Origin: Meconema thalassinum | Lineage: Eukaryota > Arthropoda > Insecta > Orthoptera > Tettigoniidae | Reading direction: 5' to 3' | NCBI GenBank assembly: GCA_946902985.2 | Contig: OX336397.1 | Location: 184,578,813-184,642,812 of the forward strand | Length of the DNA: 64,000 nucleotides | Shown: positions 34,375 to 43,230 of the stretch, one piece after another | How positions within the stretch are numbered: the first letter of the stretch is position 1 | Layout: every line of letters starts with the position of its first letter | Made by a program: the position numbers and the translations under genes | Notes under the pieces: generated by a model | Seen by the model: the letters and a program-made list of their open reading frames with translations, nothing else | Database searches by the model: none | Told to the model about the DNA's origin: nothing

Positions 34375-34920
34375 GATTTCAATTCTTCAAGGTTTTCTGT
34401 TACATGCCAATCTTGGGAGAAGCACTAGGCCTACAGGCACCGTCAAAGCTTAAATTAAAGGTAAACAAATAAACTTCAAGTTTATCATCAACGACATCTC
34501 TTATAGGGTGAGAATTGTTGACAATATTTGTCCAATTAGGAGACTAAAACCAACGATGTTTACTTTTATGAAAAAATAACCAATACAGTAGCCTATTTGA
34601 ATAACTGTATCTTGGGAACTACTAAACTTACAGGGCTCGTTTGGGACTAAAATCGTAGAAAATGTAATATATAATAATTGTATACACTTATTCAACAATA
34701 TTTCCTCTCAGACGCGTAATTTAGACGATATTGAGCAGTAACTTAAGAAAGTGCAAATATCTGGCTATTTTTTGGCTATTACACAGCTAGCACAGGACTT
34801 TCTAATTCGCAAATTTGTTTTCTTACTATTGGCAGAGGTCCAAACAACATATAAAAGCATTAGAACTACATGACCTTTTGCAAGGTCGGGCCCCTTTTTA
34901 TGTCTAATTTGACTGGACTA
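34375..34920 (-). repeat. Right terminal inverted repeat of the CXC transposon
   Basis: Reverse-complementary to 21020-21876 without its SINE. It carries the subterminal palindrome gaccttttgcaaggtc at 34872-34887 and ends ggacta before a ctt. Confidence 0.85.
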
Positions 34921-34948
34921 CTTGTTACGTTGCCCGTGTTCGCAAGTA

Positions 34949-35595
34949 GAGGGGTCCCATCCCACGGATAACTGAATAGGCAACCCGTGATACATCGAGG
35001 GGCAAGGTCGTGTGAACTCCCGTACGAGTAATCGGAGGTAGTCGTGTGAGGGATCGAACGAAAGGGCTCCATCCCCTCTAACAATGGGTCAAGTCTATTT
35101 TCCCTTAAGATAAAAACTATCCGAACTCCCGGCTCAATTAAGGATAATTAGTGCGCATGCACAAATAGGCTCCTCTATGATGGCGGGGTTTTCAAACATT
35201 ATGGTAGATGCTTGCATACCCCCTTTTCTACTTCCTACCCCCATCTCCCACCATCCCCTCCCCCTGAATTCCCTAAAATTTCAAACAGATTTCCCAAATT
35301 TAATTAGATTTAACACAAAAGTCCACAATTCCTCCCACTTACTGCCACTTACTTTAGCCGGGCTCATCCATGTTGACATCCCTTGGTCAGCTTCTGTACT
35401 TTTCCAACTTGTGCGTCGATTTATTTATTATTTAATATTTATTTATTATTGGTATTTATTGATTATCGATTTATTGATTATTGAACAACTACAAAGTCAA
35501 CGACTTGAGATTTCAGAAAATAGTGCATATCTCCAAACGCTTAACCGGAGAAAGGTGCGTGAAGGCTTGAACCAAATCCAACCTATCCATTTCCC
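34949..35595 (+). repeat. Left inverted repeat of the YqaJ element
   Basis: Pairs with 42424-43044. Matching landmarks include gggttgcctattca (reversed), the ttattgattatcgatttatt zone and ggacttttgtgt (reversed). Confidence 0.8.
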
Positions 35596-37159
35596 TTTCT
35601 AAGTTTTCTAAACTTCCACTTCCTAGCAGACGCTCCGATCCGTAGAATGTCAGATTTCCTCTTTGTCACTTCTGTGATGTTAACCCCCTCTCGAGTAGTC
35701 CCCACCCGGAGATCCGAACGGGGGACTAGTTTACCTCCGGATTGAAATTTTACAAGGGAGGAGGCCATCATCACATGTAATTATGCATAGAGAGGTGCAT
35801 ATCCTCGGGAATAGCATACGGCTGTAGTTTCCCGTTGCTTTCAGCCATGCAGCAGGACGCAGTGTAGCCATTATTTGGCTTATATTATCAATATCTTAAC
35901 CGTCTATAAGACTAGTAAAGAATTGATTTATTCTGAAAGGCTGCTACTCCCTTTCAGAATAAGTAAAGAGCAATTCTACCAACAAAAATACTAACCTTCT
36001 ACCGTACTAACAATTAAATACCAAAATTCTACTAACAAAAAACTTAAGTTCCACCAACAACAAATACTACCACTAAAACAGTCTGTCACCATGCACACTC
36101 ACATGCACCCTCACACATCACAGTCTACTGAAACAATGAACTATAACTAATAAACAATGCAACTGCTACCAGGCACACTCACACACCACAGTCTAATAGA
36201 ACAATGACATATATCTAATAGACAAACTAACTACCTACTTACAACTAAAACTAACTACATACTTACTGTACTGTTATTTGAATTGACAATATTTACAAAA
36301 TGCAATTTAGATAGAAAATAGTTACAAAATGTAATTTAGATTCAAAATTGTCACAAAATGCAATTTAAGGGGGACGTATGCAAAATTGCACTAAGTGAGA
36401 AATGGTTTCATTTCGGCTGTATTAAGGTAAAGAAGGAGGGTTGTGTAGTCGGGAATTGGTTTTTAGAGTATGTGATACACCGGACTGTTTGAGGGTGCAA
36501 ATCAAAGCAAGGGATCAAATAATACAGGAACTTTATTGTGTTAAAATTTAAAATCACCTTATCGTTAGCAAAGAAAACCCTTAGGTAACCTATTTCCTAC
36601 TCCGACTCTCAAGTTCGAGGCCACCGTCCATCAATGAGCTAGTCTCGTCTTGTCCGAAAGTTGGGACAATTTCCATAGTCTTATACCTTACATCTTCGTA
36701 CTATACCTGCACAAGATTCTTTTACTGGTAATCATAGTGAAATCCCACTAATACATACTGTAAGTCTATGGTAGGCTCCATTTAACGCTGTAGTATGGGG
36801 TCGTGGTCAGTGCTTCAACTCTCCGCATGCCATAGCGCTGACTGCTTATTACTCCTTGCCTGAAAACGGGGCATGTTCAGCTAAAGCTGATTTTTCTTTA
36901 CCAAAAGTTCAAAAAGAGGTTTGAAAAAATGGCCCGGCTAACTCAAACATTTTACCAGCGTTTCCCCCCAGTGTACCTTTGGGCTCATCAGTTGATATGG
37001 TACAGTTCACTGTTGGCAGTCAAAATTATTATGTACATAATAGAATTAAATTTCCTAAGATATTCTCATCTGCCTATTGTTAGCACAGGCACTAGTACTG
37101 CGTACTATAAACAAACAAAAATATTATACTTAAGTATTTCCTGTTCTTGAAATCAATGC
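35596..37159. other. No gene recognised; holds short repeats
   Basis: Includes ctaccaacaa-rich and cactcacatgcaccc-rich simple sequence (35940-36240) and the small minisatellite block at 36285-36370. The rest is unassigned. The part nearest 37160 may be the 3' end of the YqaJ gene. Confidence 0.45.
36285..36370. repeat. Inverted scrap of the ~28-bp minisatellite
   Basis: Three units around acaaaatgcaatttagat are the reverse complement of the unit that fills 18166-18855. Confidence 0.75.
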
Positions 37160-38700
37160 TTCAATTTTTTCCACATCAAAGATGGCGTTTCTTGATTTAC
37201 ACACACTCAGTATTTTACTTCACCTCAGGTTCTCGTATATCCATTGATCTGGTCATCCTGGGATCAATGATCTCAGGCAACAAGATTTTCTCGCAGCAGC
37301 ATTTTTTGTCTCCAGAACTTTTCGTCACTCTTTATTGTTTCTATGTGAGTGTCCTTAGGCGTCCATACCACAAAATAACATATTTCCCGCTATGATATTT
37401 CCATCTGGCCCTGGTTGTGGAAATAAAAACCATGTGAGTGTTAGAGAGTTATCAATCTGTTCTCTTCTGAAAGGCACTGTTCTTGACATTCTCTGGCTTT
37501 CTTTTTTACATACTGTCTGCCAAAGAAAATCCCTTTAGCTTTTTGCAGGCTTCCAGTATGGTCATATTCCGTGCAGAATAAGAGCACCTGACTTCGACTA
37601 CAGCGGCCGTCTGGGGAGGCACCTAAAAACCCATAAGTTTTATGTACGGAAATACCACATTCTTCGACTTGTCTACCGATTTCTCCTCTAAATTTCGTTT
37701 TGCAATTCGCTCATTATCACAGTCATACTGCATTGCTTTTTAGTGAAATTCACCGTAAACATTGTTTTTTGCTAATGGAGCCCATTTTGAAGTAGGTTTC
37801 CTCTTGCATACATATCCAAAATTGGATGCCGTAAGTCTGTCCTTTCTAGCTGTGTGCCACTTTTCATTTTCCCTTTGGCCCCTTGTTTCCTTTTCCAGTT
37901 TTTGTATATGGCCTTCACTAAGCGTTAGTTGCTTGATCTTCTCATCACTAAACTCTCTCAACAGTACCTCATCGAAATCCAACTGCATTGATCGGTTTCT
38001 ATAATCACGTGAGACAGTGCGTTTCATTTCATTAGACTGTTGTCGGGACATTCTTTTCCCCTCTCGCGACGCAAATAAACTTTTTCTGAAAGCTGCTCTT
38101 CTTCTCTTTCTGCTGAGTGCAGTGTCCTTCACTATTGTGGCAGGTTTTTTTTCTAAACGGATTTCATTGTTTATAGTGCCAGGATGGCCCAAACTGAAAG
38201 ACCAGTCCGGCAGCTTTGGTTCTATGAGTGAAGGAACCTTGTTTCCCTCGATTGATCTGCTTACCTCCCGTGAATTTTGCAACAAGGGTCATATAATTTT
38301 CGGCAGCATTGCTGGTGGTGTTTGATACTAGCTGGGAACTTTTTGCAATTAGGGGCTGCAAGCAATAATACATACGTTTGGTTGCAGTTAGCTGTTTGTC
38401 TTCACCTTGCCCACTGGTAGTTCAAAAGTACTGTTTGCAGTCTTTATGGATCCCAATCCAATCCAGTATCCCCCGAAACTAATTTTCCATTCTCACATTC
38501 GCTACGCCTTAATTTTGTCGCACAACGCATTGTTTTCATTTGAAGACGAACTTTCTTCTCTGAAAAAAGTTGACACTGAATAGGTCGTGATTTTGTACTC
38601 CCACACTTACGTATTAGAAGTAAAAAACGAACTACACCCGTGGCGCGACAGCCCATGAAATGCCTAGGCCTACCAAGCAACTACTGCGCTGTTCAGCCAT
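37160..38700 (-). pseudogene. YqaJ-type (lambda-exonuclease-like) protein, decayed
   Basis: The 181-codon frame 38285-37740 ends with LEKETRGQRENEKWHTARKD and RLTASNFGYVCKRKP, the entry motif of YqaJ viral-recombinase-like nucleases. Downstream, with shifts, come YDCDNERIAKRNLEEK, GFLGASPDGRCSRS (the SPDG Asp of the PD-(D/E)xK-type core) with VVEVRCSYSARN, and a closing part VIWYGRLRTLT-like near 37380 and KFWRQKMLLRENL near 37300. Upstream, 38373-38164 gives SQLVSNTTSNAAENYMTLVA and KFTGGKQINRGKQGSF, which also precedes this domain in insect relatives. The enzyme class digests DNA ends for recombination. Several frameshifts and stops are present. It is flanked by long inverted repeats, so a transposon origin is likely. 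Confidence 0.8.
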
Positions 38701-38917
38701 GTAGCTTGCAGATTTCGGGGTGACGTTTAGTCATCCAACTTGTGGGCTACAGGTAAAATAAAAGTGAAATCATAACTGCTCAGAGCATAACAGATTCGCT
38801 AATGCAAGTTTTGGTGGTGGCTCCATTTTTTCAACAAAAACGAAAAAATAACTCCACGTGATGACCGTAATGCTCTCCACCATACGTAGCCTACCTATAT
38901 GTACATGTATCTATTCA

Positions 38918-39411
38918 ACCTCCGTAGCGTAGCGGTCAGCATGGTTCTCTGCCGCCCCGGAGGTCCTGGGTTCGATTCCCGGCTCTGCCACGAAATTTGA
39001 AAAGTTGTATGAGGACTGGAACGGGGTCTACTCAGCCTTGAGTAGTCAAAATGAGTTGAGGGGGTTGATTCCCACCTCAGCCACCCTCGAAGTGGTTTTC
39101 CGTGGTTTCCCACTTCGTCTTCGGGCAAATGCCGGGATGGTAGCTACTCTAAAGCCACGGCCGCCTCCTTCCCTCTTCCTGGCATATCCATCCCAATCTT
39201 CCTTTCCCATCCCATCCCTCATGAGGCTCCTGTTCGCTTTGCAGGTGAGACCGCCTGGGTGAAATGCTGATCACATCTCCCCAGTTGTATCCAATCAGAC
39301 CAAGGGTTCCCAGCTCTAGGACACTGCCTGGAAAGGCGGTAGTGGTGAGTTCCCTCGCTGAGTCCGTGGGAACCACCAACCTGGAGGGTAAAATTGACTA
39401 AAAGAAAAAAA
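38918..39411 (+). mobile_element. SINE related to family B, long variant
   Basis: A tRNA-like head with tagcgtagcggtcagcatgg and B box gggttcgattcccgg is followed by the family B body (gtggttttccgtggtttccc). A different 3' half follows, containing ggtgagaccgcctgggtg and ccctcgctgagtccgtggga, ending in an aaaagaaaaaa tail. At nearly 500 bp it is longer than other family B copies. Confidence 0.85.
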
Positions 39412-40148
39412 TCTATTCTACCAGAAATTCTGTCCAAAAATAAAGTGCCGAAAATAGAACACCTAACGGGCATTAATAAATAATGCTGTTTCAGGAAAAA
39501 TAAATTAAATAAAAAGTAATTAATGTGATCAATGAACTACAAACAAGAAGTCGTAACTAGGAACTGGTAAAATATCAAAGGATCACTCAGAAATATCCAG
39601 ACCTTGACAATAATTCAGAACTAACCAACACAGTCAATCGCAATATTGGACAAGTTGCTCGGGAATTCCATACCGTCTGGCAAGGTTGTCGCTCTCTCAA
39701 ATCACTCTAGCTCCACTCCCCTGCCCCCCCCCCCCCCAACCCTCCACCAACCCGCTCACCATGACCTTGTTCTACTGCCGCGCCTTGTTGCAAATACAGT
39801 AACTCTTTTATTCACAAACTTCCCAAAGTGATCCCGACGGTTCTATTCAACCGATTTAGGTTTTCGATACGGCATTGGAATCAGTGAGTAAAACTCAACT
39901 TTCGTATTACCCGTTTTTTTTCGAATTTTAATCAGATATTTGAAAAACAAACAGCAACTTTTCTGTTTTTGAATGTAAAAAGTAAGCAATGAATTAATAT
40001 CAATTCTGCTACTAGACAGAATGCATAGCAGTTTTCAGATCGCAAATCGGAACTCCCCTTCGATACAAAAATAAGTAAATTAATTCAGCTTCGATTGTGC
40101 TGCCATATGTTGAAATATATTCTTACCAAAGTGTCGGGATATTTAGCC
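39412..40148. other. No gene recognised
   Basis: AT-rich DNA with a C tract at about 39726-39738 followed by a CCACC-rich stretch. No coding family was seen. Confidence 0.45.
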
Positions 40149-40152
40149 TTAA

Positions 40153-40776
40153 GAATTATTATCTCACAAACCCGTTATCAGATCGAATCCAAACTTTAAC
40201 ACAACACACATTGGAATGTTGCACAACTGGTTCATTAATTTCAAAATGTTGTGCGTTCAAGAACGAAAGCTGTTATCACTCTTGCAAGGTAACCCCCTCT
40301 CGGCTCGGGGTCGTTGGAAAATGCAGTTCTTGGCCGCGTTGCAATCCTTATACATCAAAAAGTCATGCTGTATGACTGTGAAATACGTAAATTAATTCAC
40401 TTATTTTATATCGGTTTGTATTTGTACGGGGAATTAAGACATGGTTCACCAGCTAGCCGCTCCTGGAAATGCTGTACAGCGTTGCTGATATGGAGCCCTG
40501 TACTTCCGAGCGAGGCGCGCCATGACGGGTGTTGAATTAATTTACGTATTTCACAATCATACAGCATACCTCCCTGATGCACAAGGACTACAACGCGACC
40601 AAGAACCACATTTTAACCCCCCGAGCCGAGAAAAAGTTACCCCACAAAAATGATAACAACTCTGTTTCCTGGACACAAAGAAATTTAAAATTAATAAACC
40701 AGCTATACAACACTCCAATGTACACTGTGTCAAAATATGGATTCGATCCGATGACGGGTCTGTGAGATAATAATTC
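40153..40776. mobile_element. TTAA-flanked foldback element
   Basis: Two arms of roughly 250 bp (from gaattattatctcaca on the left to tgtgagataataattc on the right) are inverted copies separated by a loop of about 120 bp. TTAA stands at both outer edges (40149-40152 and 40777-40780), as in piggyBac- or Kolobok-type target duplications. TTAA is palindromic and so could be part of the arms. The arms are diverged, so this is not a recent hairpin artefact. No protein is encoded. Confidence 0.75.
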
Positions 40777-40780
40777 TTAA

Positions 40781-41278
40781 ATGTGACGCATGGTTGAAAC
40801 ACGCTTAAAAACGGGCACTTCTTGTGTTCCAACTGCGATAAAAAATATTAAAATATAAATTAAAAAGTCCAAACCTACATGAACTAACGTAAAATAGAAC
40901 GACAAAAATGATGATGTTATTGCATTTTATGTAGGTCTATTGGGTACTTCACAAACCACCTTCAAACTCGTGTACACATAATATTTTGGTCGACAGTAGA
41001 TGTGTGTTGATTAGCTATTGCCAGCACTTTATTTAGAGAGGTAGATAGGGTGACGGTTTACAAAGTAATTCCTAGAGGTGCATAAATTAGGATTTGCTAC
41101 CCGTGGATACATCGCTCATCCACTAAACGACAAACAGAAGAGGAAATATTACAGGCAGATGGTGTATTCATGTAACGCAATAGTGCAGCAATGGTAGAGT
41201 ATTATTTTAAAAAGAGTGTGGCTTTCAGCTCTATATGACCATCCAATCAGCTTTATTTTGTAGATATATTTTAATGAT
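40781..41278. other. No gene recognised
   Basis: Unassigned sequence between the foldback element and a short tandem duplication. Confidence 0.4.
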
Positions 41279-41390
41279 AATTGTGTGATTTCATCTGATA
41301 AAGGACATTCAGAAACAAACTTATGGGACACACATAATTGTGTGATTTCATTTGATAAAGACATTCAGAAACAAACTTATAGGACACACC
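41279..41390. repeat. 57-bp tandem duplication
   Basis: aattgtgtgatttcat followed by gacattcagaaacaaactta and gacacac occurs twice, starting at 41279 and 41336, with few differences. Confidence 0.85.
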
Positions 41391-41485
41391 AACATCCATG
41401 CCTTTGGCAAGACTCGAACCGGCAGCAGGCACATCGCTCAGTTTCAGAGCCTCACACACTGGCTCTGAGCTACACTTGCCGGCAA
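41391..41485 (-). mobile_element. tRNA-like SINE head (family D)
   Basis: On the minus strand, gtagctcagagccagtg and ggttcgagtc resemble A and B boxes. The sequence between them is long for a tRNA, so a SINE head is preferred to a tRNA gene. Confidence 0.5.
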
Positions 41486-42065
41486 AGGAAATTAGTAAGT
41501 TTTCCCGTATTTCTTCATGGCATTCCGTGGTAATACTTTGCAGCTTGTTTTTCCTGCCGTCCCCTCAGAATGTAGACAGAGCCCTGATAAATACAGTAGA
41601 AACAGTTTCTAATACTATACAACAGCGCTAACCAAACGAGTGTTTGGGGAGATTGCAGATTCACAATACAGATAATATTTCCCAGAATCATAGAAACGGG
41701 TAACGAATAGCTCCTCGTAACTCGGTCATCTGTTGAATATAACCTGATTCTTCATTATTTTAAAGTTACTCTCTGCAGGGTAAAATTTTTGAATTTTCAT
41801 GGGGTAGATTGGGAGGAGTGATCGATCATTAATTCAATCTGACTTATGCCTAGCTTAGAAAAGCATATCGTATCAGCCTGGGTTATCTTACTACAGGTAA
41901 AGTATCACTCAGTTTAATACTGAGATGCTGTAAGTGGTTTAGTCATAATGAAAACTCCTATCATGGCATGTTAAATGTAGCAGACAGTCATTCCCAGCAA
42001 TGGAGCAAACTTGAGATCTTTACAATCCAAGAACAATCTGTTTAGGGTAGTTGATTGAATTTAGT
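41486..42065. other. No gene recognised
   Basis: Unassigned sequence inside the YqaJ element; no repeats noticed. Confidence 0.4.
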
Positions 42066-42400
42066 GATTTTTTGACTAACCGGAGAGTGGACGAGACAGT
42101 GCAAGGCAATCACCGCCGCGATATCCTTCTCACCAATCAGCTACTTCTCCAACTCAATCAGTGAACTCGCAGTGATCCATTAGCCTTCAATTTCACACTA
42201 AACACGGTGATCCTGCAACTACCCATTGAAGATATATATTATATCCGTAGTGGGAATTTGATGATTTGTTGATTAACTGGAGAGTGGATGAGACAGTGCA
42301 GGGCAATCACTGCCACGACATCTTTCTTACTTATCTGCTACTTCTTTAACGTAATCAGTGAACTCGCAGTGATGTAATAGCCCTTAATTTCAAGAGATAA
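42066..42400. repeat. ~196-bp tandem duplication
   Basis: A block with ggagagtggacgagacagtg and aatcagtgaactcgcagtga occurs at about 42066 and again at about 42262, moderately diverged. It lies directly inside the right inverted repeat of the YqaJ element. Confidence 0.8.
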
Positions 42401-42423
42401 TTAAAATTGAAAACGATGAGTGC

Positions 42424-43044
42424 TATGGATAGAGGGAATCTGGACATTTCGTTTGAGCCCTCACACTACTTTCTCCGATTATCGTTCGGGTGTTATCGAC
42501 TTTTCTTTGAAAATCTCGGGTCGATGGCCTTGTAGTTCATCGATAATCGGTAAATCGATAATCAATAAATAATTATAAAATCATAAATATGAAATAAAAA
42601 ATAAATCGATAAATAAGGTGGAAGAAAACAGCAACTGACCAAAGTAGGTCGACAGAGATGAGCCTAACGCAAGTAAGTGGAAGGAGTGCTGGACTTTTGT
42701 GTAAAATCTAAATAAATTTGGAATACTCTGTTGGGAACTTTAGGGAATTTTGAGGATGGTGCTGGGATGGCGGTAGGGGGGTTTTGGAGGGGGTATGGAG
42801 GCATCTTCCATAAAGTTTGGAAGAGCCTCAAGTGCGCATGTTCTTTAAAATTTTACTTATTTCCCCGGGGATGTGTTTTTTTTTATTTTAAGGTGGAATA
42901 GATTTGTCCTTTAGCTAGAGGGGAAGGAGCCCTTTCGTTTGAGCCCTTGCTCGACTTTCTCGCTCTTACTCATTCGGGAGTGCGCACGCCCTTGTCCCTG
43001 GATTGCGGGTTGCCTATTCAAATACCCCGTGCATAGGATCCCTC
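42424..43044 (-). repeat. Right inverted repeat of the YqaJ element
   Basis: Reverse-complementary to 34949-35595 over its length; outer end ggatccctc. Confidence 0.8.
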
Positions 43045-43230
43045 CTGGTCCTCATCTCTGGTACATAGATATAGATAGAGCAGCCCCAAATTGTATTTAT
43101 CTTCTTAATCGAGACGTTGGAAGATTGTGTTGACTGGCACAAGCGCCTTTTTCTTGCTATAAAAGTATTAAAAAGTTCATCCGTAAGAACTATAAACCCC
43201 AAAACTACGACATACAGTATAAAACAGTAC

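Larger units (their letters stand above)
21020..34920 (-). mobile_element. DNA transposon with long inverted repeats and a CXC/PIN-like gene
   Basis: Sequence at 21020-21876 (minus an inserted SINE) is the inverted copy of 34375-34920. Both begin tagtcca, share a GACCTT/AAGGTC palindrome near the end and run for about 0.53 kb at roughly 80% similarity by eye. The bases just outside are ctt on both sides (21017-21019 and 34921-34923), a possible 3-bp target duplication. Between them lies one minus-strand gene (33950 to 21908) split by a BEL/Pao element at 23049-32652. Without the later insertions the element would be about 3.9 kb. The superfamily is not settled. Academ-type elements also use short duplications and an XPG/PIN-fold nuclease, but that link is a guess. 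Confidence 0.78.
34949..43044 (-). mobile_element. Element with ~0.63-kb inverted repeats and a YqaJ-type gene
   Basis: Sequence 34949-35595 and 42424-43044 are inverted copies with moderate divergence. The outer ends read gaggggtcccatcc and, reversed, gagggatcctatgc. A block like tttcgtttgagccct occurs twice inside the right arm (near 42450 and 42933). The only gene-like content is the minus-strand YqaJ relic at 37160-38700. A SINE (38918-39411), a foldback element (40153-40776) and short duplications fill the rest. No target duplication was found. The left end lies 28 bp from the CXC transposon. Confidence 0.65.

Noticed and set aside
43117..43230. First 38 codons of the long LINE frame as part of the endonuclease
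   Set aside because: They resemble no endonuclease segment; similarity begins at about REDRIILLGDFN, so they come from flanking DNA read through by chance.
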